From contig NZ_JAVDXV010000003.1 of the NCBI RefSeq assembly GCF_031458115.1, positions 310,001-374,000 on the forward strand: a stretch of 64,000 bases of DNA. The letters are read 5' to 3'. Positions 43,909 to 52,724 of this stretch are shown piece after piece. The position numbers and the translations under genes are program-made. Position 1 is the first letter of the stretch; the number at the start of each line of letters is the position of its first letter. This stretch comes from Pelomonas asaccharophilus_A. Lineage in GTDB: Bacteria; Pseudomonadota; Gammaproteobacteria; Burkholderiales; Burkholderiaceae_C. The notes beneath the pieces are model-generated. The model made no database searches. It was not told the DNA's origin and saw nothing but the letters and a program-made list of their open reading frames with translations.

Positions 43909-46638
43909 ATGCGCCATCGCGCCCCGAGTTCCGTCCATCGTTCCGGACTGCGCCCCACGGCGCTGGCCTGCCTGGGCTTGTTTGGCCTGGCCGCCGCCGC
44001 GCTGGCCCAGGCCGACGCGCCCGCCCAGCCGCCGGCCGGCGACAGGAAGCTGGATACCGTCACCGTGACCGGCTTTCGCGCCAGTCTGGAGTCGTCCATC
44101 AGCGCCAAGCGCAACAACGACTCCATCGTCGAGACCATCTCGGCCGAGGACATCGGCAAGCTGCCCGACGTGAGCATCGCCGACGCGATCTCGCGCCTGC
44201 CGGGCCTGACGATGCAGCGCGTGGGCGGCAGCGCCAACGTCATCAGCATCCGCGGCATGGCGCCGCGCTACGGCGTGACGCTGTTCAACGGCCGCGAGAT
44301 GGTCAGCACCGGCGACAACCGTTCGGTGGAGTTTGATCAATTCCCGTCCGAGCTCATCACCCGCGCCGCCGTCTACAAGACGCCGGAGGCCAGCCTGTCG
44401 GCGCAGGGCCTGTCGGGCACGGTCAACATGCAAAGCCTCAAGCCGCTGGACTACGGCCGGCGGCAGGTCGTCATCGGCGCGCGGCTGGAGCGCAACGACA
44501 ACGGCAAGCTCAACCCCGAGGTGTCGGCCAACGGCAACCGGCTCAACGCGTCCTACGTGAACCAGTTCGCCGGCCGCACGCTGGGCGTGGCGGTGGGCTT
44601 TGCGCATCTGGAGTCGCCCAGCCAGGAGCAGCACTACAAGAGCTGGTGGTGGACCAAGCCGGCCATCGCCATTCCCGGCACGCCGGACGACGCCATCGCG
44701 CTGCAGGGCATGGAGTTGGGCGTGGCCTCGCGCGAGCGCAAGCGCGACGGCCTGCTGGCCGTGCTGGAGTGGAAGCCCAACGCCGCCTTCCACAGCACGC
44801 TGGATCTGTACTACTCGCGCTTCGAGCAGACCGAGGCGCGCCGCACGGTCATGGGCGACCTGACCCGCGCCGCCGGCACCACCTACCAGAGCGTCGAGAC
44901 GACGATGGTGGACGGCAACAAGATCATCACCGGTGGCACCATCAGCGGTTTCAAGCCCGTGGCGTTGACCAGCTTCAACCAACGCAAGGACAACATCCGC
45001 GCCATCGGCTGGAACAACGCGTTGACGCTGGCCGACTGGCGCCTGGTGGCCGACCTGAACTACGCGATGGCCAAGCGCAACGAGCAGAACGCCGAGCTGC
45101 AGGCCGGCTTCTCGGCGCCCATCAGCCTGGGGCCGTCCGCCATCGAGACCGGCGATGGACGCTCGGTCTTCCACCCCACGGTGGACTTCAGCGACACGCG
45201 CAGCATCCTGCTGCGCGACCCGACCAACTGGGGCCGTGACGGCCGCAGCCAGTTCCCTCGGGTCAAGGACGACATCAAGACCATCAAGCTGTCGGCCGCG
45301 CGCCGCTTCGACAACAGCTGGCTGAACAGTGTCGAGACCGGCGCCACCTTCTCCGAACGCAACAAGAGCATGAACCGCACGGAGGTCTACTACTACCTGA
45401 AGAACAACCGCGCACCCACGGCCGTGCCCACCGAGCTGCTGCGCGAACCGGTGGACCTGGGCTTTGCCGGCAGCAGCATCCGCATGCTCGCCTTCGACTT
45501 CCAGGGCGCTCTGAACTCGCTCTACACGACGGCCGCCGCCGCGGTGGACCAGGCGCCGGGCCGCATCTGGACCGTCAAGGAAGAGGTGTCGGCCGCCTAC
45601 GCGCGCGCCGGCTTCGACTTCCACTGGGGCGTGCCGGTGCACGGCAACGTCGGCGTGCGCGTGGTGCATTCGCACCAGTCCAGCAACGGCATGCTGTGGA
45701 ACTCCGTCACCCGCACGCCCGTCAAAACGACGGGCGGCACCAGCTACACCGACACGCTGCCCAACTTCAACCTCGTGATGGACCTGACGCCCAAGACGCT
45801 GCTGCGCTTCGCCGCGGCCAAGGTCATCGCTCGGCCCAATGTGGAGGACATGCGGGCCGGCTACTCCGGCATCACCGTCAACAACACCTCCAAGATGTGG
45901 CAGGGCAACGGCGGCAACGTCAACCTTGAACCCTGGCGCGCCGACGCGGTGGACCTGTCGCTGGAGCACTACTTCAGCAAGCGCAGCTACTTCGCCGTGG
46001 CGGCCTTCCACAAGAACCTGAAGAACTTCGTCTACTCACGCGTCATCGACTTCGACTTCACCGGCTTCCCCAACAACACCACCAACGTTCCCGTGTCCAA
46101 CATCGGCAACCTGACGACGCAGGCCAACGGCGGCGGCGGCATGGTGGCCGGCACGGAGTTCAGCGGCACGCTGGATGGCTCGCTGCTGACGCCGGCGCTG
46201 GACGGCATCGGCATCCAGATCGGCTACTCCAACACGCGCAGCACGCTGCACGAAGGCAACGACGTGAAGAAGCCGCTGGACGGTCTGTCGGGCAGCGCCA
46301 CCAACTTCACGCTGTACTACGAGCGCAGCGGCTTCTCGGCCCGCTTCGGCAGCCGGCATCGCTCGCCCTTCGTCACGACGGTGCGCGGCACCTTCGGCGA
46401 GAACGTGGCCAGCCGCATCTCGGGCGAGACGGTGATGGATGCGCAGCTGGGCTACCGCTTCGACGACGGTGCGTTCAAGGGCTTGTCGCTGACGCTGCAG
46501 GTCAACAACCTGAACGACCGCTCCTACCGCACCCGCGTGGGCATCAGCAGCGGCTCGGTGAACCCCGACGCCACGCTGCCCGAGCGCTACACGACCTACG
46601 GCCGCCAGTTCCTGGTGGGCGCGAACTACAGGTTCTGA
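43909..46638 (+). CDS. TonB-dependent receptor (Caulobacter/Xanthomonas carbohydrate type)
   Basis: A 909-residue outer-membrane active transporter. It has a signal peptide to about Ala33, then LDTVTVTGFRASLESSISAKRNNDSIVETISAEDIGKLPDVSIADAISRLPGL, the TonB box and plug of the TIGR01782 group that often takes up plant-derived oligosaccharides. A long beta-barrel ends in FLVGANYRF with a terminal Phe. ATG 43909 follows AGAGGAG. A LacI-type operator in the leader and the GH30 gene downstream suggest a sugar ligand; the malonate-like promoter element leaves another ligand open. Confidence 0.93.
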   Translation: MRHRAPSSVHRSGLRPTALACLGLFGLAAAALAQADAPAQPPAGDRKLDTVTVTGFRASLESSISAKRNNDSIVETISAEDIGKLPDVSIADAISRLPGLTMQRVGGSANVISIRGMAPRYGVTLFNGREMVSTGDNRSVEFDQFPSELITRAAVYKTPEASLSAQGLSGTVNMQSLKPLDYGRRQVVIGARLERNDNGKLNPEVSANGNRLNASYVNQFAGRTLGVAVGFAHLESPSQEQHYKSWWWTKPAIAIPGTPDDAIALQGMELGVASRERKRDGLLAVLEWKPNAAFHSTLDLYYSRFEQTEARRTVMGDLTRAAGTTYQSVETTMVDGNKIITGGTISGFKPVALTSFNQRKDNIRAIGWNNALTLADWRLVADLNYAMAKRNEQNAELQAGFSAPISLGPSAIETGDGRSVFHPTVDFSDTRSILLRDPTNWGRDGRSQFPRVKDDIKTIKLSAARRFDNSWLNSVETGATFSERNKSMNRTEVYYYLKNNRAPTAVPTELLREPVDLGFAGSSIRMLAFDFQGALNSLYTTAAAAVDQAPGRIWTVKEEVSAAYARAGFDFHWGVPVHGNVGVRVVHSHQSSNGMLWNSVTRTPVKTTGGTSYTDTLPNFNLVMDLTPKTLLRFAAAKVIARPNVEDMRAGYSGITVNNTSKMWQGNGGNVNLEPWRADAVDLSLEHYFSKRSYFAVAAFHKNLKNFVYSRVIDFDFTGFPNNTTNVPVSNIGNLTTQANGGGGMVAGTEFSGTLDGSLLTPALDGIGIQIGYSNTRSTLHEGNDVKKPLDGLSGSATNFTLYYERSGFSARFGSRHRSPFVTTVRGTFGENVASRISGETVMDAQLGYRFDDGAFKGLSLTLQVNNLNDRSYRTRVGISSGSVNPDATLPERYTTYGRQFLVGANYRF

Positions 46639-46717
46639 GTTCGCGGCCTTGGCCTGCGCCGCCGCGGCGCAGGTCTATTTCTTCCGTTCTTCTCCACGAC
46701 ACGAGGAGCTCCTTGCC

Positions 46718-47623
46718 ATGGCTGCACACCACAAGCCTTCCTTCATCGCTGCCGCGGCGCTGGTCGCCGCACTGAGCCTGCCGGCTCAGGCGCTGCCCGT
46801 CGCGCTGAACCCGCTGGCCACGTCCGGCGCCAGCGCCAACGGCAACGCCGGCACGCCCGACACCACCACCTCGCCGGTCTTTGCCGGCAGCACCACGTCC
46901 GAGACCGCACCGGACGCCGGCAACGGCTGGAGCGTCGGCTGGGCCAACCGCAACGGCGCTTACGCCGTGCACAGCGCGGCCGAAGGCGTCGCCGACGCGC
47001 ACAGCTCGGCGCGTCTGCGCTATGTCATCACCAACGACAGCGCGACGGCGCTGCAGTACAGCCTGTACTTCAGCATCGCCGGCGGCAGCCTGTTCACCAA
47101 CGTGTCGCCCCATGCGCCGCTTGCGGGCACCGAGCTTGTCGGTAGCAGCTACGCGGCCCGCATCCAGGTCGGTGGCACCACGCGTTTCAGTTCCGGCGCC
47201 AGCCTGCAGCAGACCGCCGCCGGCCTCGCCTTCACGCGCAGCGGTGTCGACCTCTCGGGCGGCTCCGACGACGGCCTGGACGGTGCCTACGACTGGGTCA
47301 CGGCCGACCATCGCGTGGACCTGGGCGTACTGGCCGCCGGCCAGTCGGTCGACGTCATCGCCGAGATGTGGGCTAGCGCCGCGGCCCATGTGGGTCTGTA
47401 CGAGTTCGACTGCGGCATCAGCACGCCCTGCGCCGCGTTCAAGGGCGGCGCGTATGCCTTCCACGGCGATGCGAGCGACTTCTTCGGCTCGGCCGCGGCC
47501 GGCGACGGCATCGCGCCATTCCGCATCGTCACGGCCAGCTCCGTGCCGGAGCCGCGCAGCTTCGCGCTGCTGGGCGCCGGCCTGCTGGCTATTGCGGCAA
47601 CCCGCCGCCGCATCCGTCGTTGA
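46718..47623 (+). CDS. PEP-CTERM exported protein, unknown function
   Basis: A 301-residue protein. Signal peptide (IAAAALVAALSLPAQA), a Ser/Thr/Gly/Ala-rich body with probable beta-sandwich character (SARLRYVITNDSATALQYSLYFSIAGGSLFTNVSP), and a C-terminal PEP-CTERM tail (SSVPEPRSFALLGAGLLAIAATRRRIRR). No enzymatic motif is evident. Two Cys in YEFDCGISTPCAAF may form a disulphide. Start ATG 46718 has GAGGAG upstream; the frame extends to 46649. It lies between the TonB receptor and the GH30 gene, probably a surface or matrix protein of the same unit. Confidence 0.82.
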   Translation: MAAHHKPSFIAAAALVAALSLPAQALPVALNPLATSGASANGNAGTPDTTTSPVFAGSTTSETAPDAGNGWSVGWANRNGAYAVHSAAEGVADAHSSARLRYVITNDSATALQYSLYFSIAGGSLFTNVSPHAPLAGTELVGSSYAARIQVGGTTRFSSGASLQQTAAGLAFTRSGVDLSGGSDDGLDGAYDWVTADHRVDLGVLAAGQSVDVIAEMWASAAAHVGLYEFDCGISTPCAAFKGGAYAFHGDASDFFGSAAAGDGIAPFRIVTASSVPEPRSFALLGAGLLAIAATRRRIRR

Positions 47624-47641
47624 TACCCGGAAGGAGAAACC

Positions 47642-49276
47642 ATGAACACTCTCGCGAGAACCCTTGCCGCGGCCCTCATCGCCGCCTCGGCCGGTGCCGC
47701 TCAGGCCGCCTCGGTCTGCTTCTTCGAGCTGGCGCAGTACCGCGGCGCAGCCTTCTGCGCCGACGCCGGCAGCCCGCTGATGGGCCGCGTGTGGAACGAG
47801 CGCATCAGCTCGGTCCGCGTGCCGGTGGGCGCGTCGGTGAAGCTGTACGAGCACGCCAACCACACGGGCCGCGTGCTGGAGCTGACGGTCGACGCCGCCA
47901 CGCTGCCGGCCGACTTCGACAACCAGACCTCGTCCTACCAGATCACCCAGCCGCCGCCCCAGGCCAGCGTGTGGGTGACGCACCCGGACCGCAGCCGCCT
48001 GCTGTCCTGGGACGGCCAGCGCTCCTTCGACAGCAACGCCGCCGTGGACGCGACGACCATCAGCGTCGACGAAGCCACGCGCTACCAGCAGATCGCCGGC
48101 TTCGGTGCGGCGCTGACCGGCTCGTCATCCTGGCTCATCAAGAACCGTATGACGGCGACGCAGCGCGATGCGCTGATGCAGACGCTGTTCGGCAGCGGCG
48201 AAGGCCAGGCCGGCATCAGCTACCTGCGCCTGCCGCTGGGCGCGTCGGACTTCTCGACCTACCACTACACCTTCGACGACACGTGCTGCGACCTCGCGGA
48301 CTTCAGCATCGACCATGACCGCGCCGCCACCATCCCGCTGGCGCTGCAGGCCAAGGCGCTGAACCCGCAGCTCAGCTTCATGGGCTCGCCCTGGAGCCCG
48401 CCGGCCTGGATGAAGACCAGCGAGGCGCTGGGCTGGGGCAAGCTGCGCGGCGACCACTACCCGCTGTATGCGACCTATCTGCGCCGCACCTTCGACGACT
48501 TCAAGGCCGCCGGCATCACCTTCGACGCGATGACCATCCAGAACGAGCCGCGCCACGAGCCCATGAGCTACCCGGGCGCCAAGTACGAGTGGTATGACGA
48601 GCTGAACTTCGTGCGCGGCCACCTGGCGGCCAAGATGAGCGGCACGGGCGTCAAGCTGCTCACCTTCGACCACAACTGGAACCTGGACTGGTACCCCAAG
48701 GCTGTCATGAACGAGGGCCAGCCCTACTACGAGGGCTCGGCCTGGCATTGCTACGGCGGTAGCGTCAGCGCGATGACCGGCATGCGCAACGCCTACCCGG
48801 CCAAGAGCATCTACCTGACGGAGTGCACAGGCTCCATCGGCGTCGGCAACTTCGGCAGCAACCTCAAATGGAACATGCAGAACATGTTCATCGGTGGCAC
48901 GCGCAACTGGGCCAAGACCGTGCTGCTGTGGAACCTGGCGCTGGACCCGACCGGTCAGCCGCACAACGGCGGCTGCAACGCCTGCCGTGGCGTCGTGACG
49001 ATTGACCAGAGCACCGGCAACGTCACGCTGAACGAGGAGTTCTACGCCATCGCCCACTTCGCGCGCTTCGTGAAGCCGGGCGCCGAGCGCATCGCGTCCA
49101 GCAACAGCAGCGACGGCCGCTTCATCAGCGCCGCCTTCCGCAATGCCGACGGCAGCAAGGCCATGGTGGTGCTGAACCAGAGCAGCACGGCGGGCGCTTT
49201 CCGCACGGTGTTCAACGGACGCTCGGTGTCCGTCACGCTGCCCGCATCGGGCGTGGCGACGCTGACCTGGCGGTAA
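47642..49276 (+). CDS. Secreted GH30 glycoside hydrolase with N-terminal beta/gamma-crystallin-like domain
   Basis: A 544-residue exported enzyme. Signal peptide to about residue 22. Residues ~24-90 (VCFFELAQYRGAAFCAD ... NERISSVRVP ... VKLYEHANHTGRVLELT) fit a beta/gamma-crystallin-like fold. A GH30 (beta/alpha)8 domain follows: YQQIAGFGAALTGSSSW, GISYLRLPLGASDFS, MGSPWSPPAWMKTS, acid/base Glu302 (MTIQNEPRHEP) and nucleophile Glu394 (SIYLTECTGS). It ends in a small beta domain (SKAMVVLNQSSTA). GH30 members cleave glucosylceramide, beta-1,6-glucan or xylan; the specificity here is open. It sits 18 bp after the PEP-CTERM gene, likely co-transcribed. Confidence 0.88.
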   Translation: MNTLARTLAAALIAASAGAAQAASVCFFELAQYRGAAFCADAGSPLMGRVWNERISSVRVPVGASVKLYEHANHTGRVLELTVDAATLPADFDNQTSSYQITQPPPQASVWVTHPDRSRLLSWDGQRSFDSNAAVDATTISVDEATRYQQIAGFGAALTGSSSWLIKNRMTATQRDALMQTLFGSGEGQAGISYLRLPLGASDFSTYHYTFDDTCCDLADFSIDHDRAATIPLALQAKALNPQLSFMGSPWSPPAWMKTSEALGWGKLRGDHYPLYATYLRRTFDDFKAAGITFDAMTIQNEPRHEPMSYPGAKYEWYDELNFVRGHLAAKMSGTGVKLLTFDHNWNLDWYPKAVMNEGQPYYEGSAWHCYGGSVSAMTGMRNAYPAKSIYLTECTGSIGVGNFGSNLKWNMQNMFIGGTRNWAKTVLLWNLALDPTGQPHNGGCNACRGVVTIDQSTGNVTLNEEFYAIAHFARFVKPGAERIASSNSSDGRFISAAFRNADGSKAMVVLNQSSTAGAFRTVFNGRSVSVTLPASGVATLTWR

Positions 49277-49307
49277 GCTGCCGCGCTGCTGAAAGGACCG
49301 ACCTCGA

Positions 49308-51428
49308 ATGCGCTTGCTGACCTCGTTTCTTGTTCCTGCGTTGATGAGCGCCGGCGCACTGGCCGCGCCGGCCGGTGTCGTCGACCGTTTCGAGATCGTC
49401 GCCACGCAGGATGCTTACAACGGCGCCACACCGGTCGGCGCGGCCGGGCCCTACGTCGTCATCACGGCCATCGTTCATGGCCGGCTGGACCCGGCCCACC
49501 CCGACAACGCCGACATCGTCGACCTGCCGCTGGCGCCACGCGATGCGGACGGGTGGGTGCGCTACTCGACCGACGCCGCCGTGCTGCGCCCCAAGCTGCC
49601 TCGCGACGCGCGGCGCATCCTGTTCTACGACGTCGTCAACCGCGGCGGCCGGCTGGGGCAGGGCGTGTTCATCGGCGGCGGCGCGCTGACCGATGGCGCG
49701 GCGCCCGGTGCCCACTTCCCGTCGCTGCTGCGGCGCGGCTACACGGTGGTGTGGAGCGGCTGGCAGGGCGACGTCGAGCAGACCGGCCGCGGCGCGACGG
49801 CGGCGCTCGGAACGCGCTTCCCCATCGCCACCGCGGCAGACGGCAAACCGCTGACCGGCATGAGCCGCGAGGAGTTCATCCCCGACCAGGCCGGCGGCGG
49901 CACGACGCTGACGCTGAACCACCGGCCCGCCTCGATGACCGACCGCAGCGAGGTGCAGTTCACCGCCCGCGCGGCCTGGCGCAATGCCGACGGCCTGGCC
50001 GACTACGCCAGCACGCCGTCCGCCCCGGTCACCGACTGGCAGTACGTGACCCAGCCCAACGGCACGGTCGCCGTGCGCTTCACGCCGCCCGCGGCGCTGC
50101 CCGTGGCCGGCGGCGGCACGGTGGCGCCCGATGCCGGCACGATCTACAGCTTCGTCTACCGCGCCGCCGAACCGCGCGTCGCGGCGATCGGCTTCGCCGC
50201 CGTGCGCGACCTGCTGCATTTCCTGAAGTCTTCCAACACCGACGCGCAGGGCCAGCCCAACCCGTTGAACGACATGAAGGCCGCGCCTTGCGCGGTGGGC
50301 GGCGACTGCCCCGCCGACCCGGCCACCAACTTCGACGCCGTGCTGGGCGAGGGCACGTCGCAGTCGGGCCGCTTCCTGCGCGACTTCCTCTACCTCGGCT
50401 TCAACAAGGCCACCGATGGCAAGCCCGTGTTCGACGGCCTGCTGGCCGTCATCCCCGGCGGCCGCCGCACGTGGACGGCGGTGCGCTTCGCGCAGCAGGG
50501 CCGCTGGTCGCGTCAGCATGAAGACCATTTCATGCAGGGCGACCAGTTCCCGTTCAGCTACGCCAGCTTCACCGACCCCGTCAGCGGCCGCCACGACGGC
50601 CTGCTCAAGCGCTGCCAGGCCGACAGCACCTGCCCCAAGGTCATGCAGATCGACGGCAGCTTTGAATGGTGGGGCGGGCGTGGCTCGCTGAATGTGACCG
50701 ACGGCGCCGGCCGCGACGTGCCACTGCCCGCCAACGTGCGCTACTACTTCGTTCCCGGCACGCAGCATGGCGGCGGCGGCGGCGTGATGACCGGCCTCGT
50801 CAAGCCGCCCGACAGCGGCAGCACCTGCCGCTTCGCGAACAGCCCGGTCACGATGACGCCCATCGAGCGCGCACTGGCCGTCGCGCTGGAGCATTGGGTC
50901 GTGCACGGCACGCCGCCGCCGGCGTCGGCCCATCCGAAGGTGGCCGATGGCAGCGCCACGCAGCCGGTGCCCGTGCCGCTGGCCGGCACCGGCCGGGTCA
51001 GCGCGCTGTTCGTCACCGACCATGTCGACGGCATCCCGCGCGTGCAGCTGTCCAAGCCCTACCGGCAGCTCGTGGCGGCCGTCGACGCCGATGGCAACGA
51101 GACGGCCGGCATCGCGACGCCGGAGGTCGCCGTGCCGCTGGCCACCTACCTGGGCTGGAACCTGCGCGGCGCCGGGCATGCCGAAGGCGAGGGCTGCAGC
51201 GCGGCGGGCGCGGCGATCCCGTTCGCCGTCGACGCGGCGACCAAGGCGCCGGGTGATCCGCGCGCGCCGCTGTCCGAGCGCTACGCCGGCCGCGCCGACT
51301 ATCTGGCGAAGTTCCATGCCGCGACGCAGGCGCTGGTGCGCCAGGGCCTGCTGCTGCCGCTGGACGCGGAGCACATCTATCGCGCCAACGCGGGCAAGGT
51401 CTCGCCGTTGCTGCTGCCGAATCGTTGA
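49308..51428 (+). CDS. Large secreted alpha/beta-hydrolase domain protein
   Basis: A 706-residue exported protein (signal MRLLTSFLVPALMSAGALA). It matches the alpha/beta-hydrolase-domain family (PF20091-like): DRFEIVATQDAYNGATPVGAAGPY near the start, a block ending WQGD, the nucleophile motif GEGTSQSGRFLRDFLY (Ser353), and a late QIDGSFEWWGGRGSL...VPGTQHGGG carrying the likely catalytic His. Family substrates are not established; esterase activity is plausible. It follows GH30 by 31 bp, and an acetyl or acyl esterase would fit a glycan-degradation unit (inference). Ends 10 bp before a convergent gene. Confidence 0.85.
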   Translation: MRLLTSFLVPALMSAGALAAPAGVVDRFEIVATQDAYNGATPVGAAGPYVVITAIVHGRLDPAHPDNADIVDLPLAPRDADGWVRYSTDAAVLRPKLPRDARRILFYDVVNRGGRLGQGVFIGGGALTDGAAPGAHFPSLLRRGYTVVWSGWQGDVEQTGRGATAALGTRFPIATAADGKPLTGMSREEFIPDQAGGGTTLTLNHRPASMTDRSEVQFTARAAWRNADGLADYASTPSAPVTDWQYVTQPNGTVAVRFTPPAALPVAGGGTVAPDAGTIYSFVYRAAEPRVAAIGFAAVRDLLHFLKSSNTDAQGQPNPLNDMKAAPCAVGGDCPADPATNFDAVLGEGTSQSGRFLRDFLYLGFNKATDGKPVFDGLLAVIPGGRRTWTAVRFAQQGRWSRQHEDHFMQGDQFPFSYASFTDPVSGRHDGLLKRCQADSTCPKVMQIDGSFEWWGGRGSLNVTDGAGRDVPLPANVRYYFVPGTQHGGGGGVMTGLVKPPDSGSTCRFANSPVTMTPIERALAVALEHWVVHGTPPPASAHPKVADGSATQPVPVPLAGTGRVSALFVTDHVDGIPRVQLSKPYRQLVAAVDADGNETAGIATPEVAVPLATYLGWNLRGAGHAEGEGCSAAGAAIPFAVDAATKAPGDPRAPLSERYAGRADYLAKFHAATQALVRQGLLLPLDAEHIYRANAGKVSPLLLPNR

Positions 51429-51438
51429 AGGAGCGTGC

Positions 51439-52104
51439 TCAGCCGAGCTTGGCGAGGACGGCCGCCTCCGTGGCCGCGTCCCAGGCCAGCGGGTAGAGGC
51501 TGCGGGCCTGGGCCTGCAAGGCCGGTTGCCCGCCCCAGCGCGAGATCTGCGCTCGCACCATCGACAGCTCGAAGCTCATCAACACCGCCGGCGCGTCGAC
51601 GCGCGGGTTGTGACGTGCCGTCGAGTGCGGCAGCCAGCCCAGCAGGCGGCGGTAGAAGGCGACGTGGCGCGGGTGGACCTCGATGACGCCGCGCTCGCAG
51701 CCGGCGCGGCGGTGCGCGTGGAGGTAGGCCAGGTGGAAGAGACGCGCGAGCAACAGCCGGGAGTCGGGCGCCTGCCGGTCGACCGCCAGGCTGCCGAACT
51801 CGCACAGCGACACCCCGGCGGCACGCCAGGTCCGCAGCTCGTCCCCGAACAGCAGGTCGGCGTTCAGGCCGTTCGAACCGTCGAAACGCACGGTCAGCGT
51901 GCCCACCACTTGCGCGCCATGCTGGGCGGTGCAGACGACATCGCCGGCCTCATGACGGCTGCTGAAACGCTCGCCGGCCACGGCCAGCCCGCGTTCGACG
52001 TAGCGCCGCTGCACCAGTTCCAGCGCATGGCCGTCGAGCGCGCCGAAGTCGCTGTTCAGCGCCAGCGGCGTTTCGCGGCTGCGGTCGTTGAAAACGGAAA
52101 ACAT
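51439..52104 (-). CDS. FeeM-like N-acyl amino acid synthase domain protein
   Basis: A 221-residue GNAT-fold protein. Segments VQRRYVERGLAVAGERFSSRHEAGDVVCTAQHGAQVVGTLTVRFDGSNGLNADLLFGDEL and VSLCEFGSLAVDRQAPDSRLLLARLFHLAYLHAHRRAGCERGVIEVHPRHVAFYRRLLGW agree with the N-acyl amino acid synthase FeeM-type domain. Such enzymes join fatty acyl groups from ACP to amino acids. No acyl carrier gene is adjacent. Single gene, ATG 52104; the ~110 bp before the MOSC gene show no clear operator. Confidence 0.75.
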   Translation of the reverse strand: MFSVFNDRSRETPLALNSDFGALDGHALELVQRRYVERGLAVAGERFSSRHEAGDVVCTAQHGAQVVGTLTVRFDGSNGLNADLLFGDELRTWRAAGVSLCEFGSLAVDRQAPDSRLLLARLFHLAYLHAHRRAGCERGVIEVHPRHVAFYRRLLGWLPHSTARHNPRVDAPAVLMSFELSMVRAQISRWGGQPALQAQARSLYPLAWDAATEAAVLAKLG

Positions 52105-52217
52105 GGGGCCACCGGGGTTGCGAGTCGAGGCTGCACTGTCGGGTGGCGGTGTTTCAACTTGGCTTCGGCGGCGACGGGCGGGCGTTGCGTTTGTTTCAAC
52201 GGGCCGATGATGGCGGC

Positions 52218-52712
52218 ATGAAGACCTTGCGCGACCTCATGACACCGCCGGCTCACATCCAGGGCCGCATCGAAGCCATCGTCGTGCGCGGCTCACCGCG
52301 CGATCCGGCCCGGCTCGTCACCGAGACGCAGGCGCTGGCCGGCATCGGCCTGGCCGACGACCGGCTGGGCCTGCGCGGCGAGGCCGAGCTGTCCACGCGG
52401 CAGGTCACGCTGATCCAGCAGGAACATCTGCCGCTGATCGCCGCGTTCGCGCGCACCGGCGCCATTGACCCGGTGGATCTGCGCCGCAACCTCGTCGTGT
52501 CGGGGCTGAACCTGCTGTCGCTGAAGAACGCCAGCCTGCGCGTGGGCGAGGCGCTGATACAGATCGTGGGGCCTTGCCACCCCTGCTCGCGCATGGAGGA
52601 GGTCATAGGCGCCGGCGGCTACGCGGCGATGCGCGGTCACGGCGGCATGACCGCGCGCGTGCTGGAGAGCGGCGCCGTCCGCGTGGGCGATGGGGTCAGC
52701 GTGGTGCCGTAG
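52218..52712 (+). CDS. MOSC domain protein
   Basis: A 164-residue protein of the molybdenum-cofactor sulfurase C-terminal (MOSC) family: IEAIVVRGSPRDPARLV at the start, RQVTLIQQEHLPLI, VDLRRNLVVSGLNLLSLKNASLRVGEALIQIVGPCHPCSRMEEV and GHGGMTARVLESGAV. The cysteines in PCHPCSRM may carry sulfur for Moco or Fe-S related chemistry, as proposed for the family. The frame reaches 52143, but ATG 52218 gives the usual N-terminus. It converges on the anti-sigma gene with 12 bp between stops. Confidence 0.88.
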   Translation: MKTLRDLMTPPAHIQGRIEAIVVRGSPRDPARLVTETQALAGIGLADDRLGLRGEAELSTRQVTLIQQEHLPLIAAFARTGAIDPVDLRRNLVVSGLNLLSLKNASLRVGEALIQIVGPCHPCSRMEEVIGAGGYAAMRGHGGMTARVLESGAVRVGDGVSVVP

Positions 52713-52724
52713 TGTCGGCAGGCC

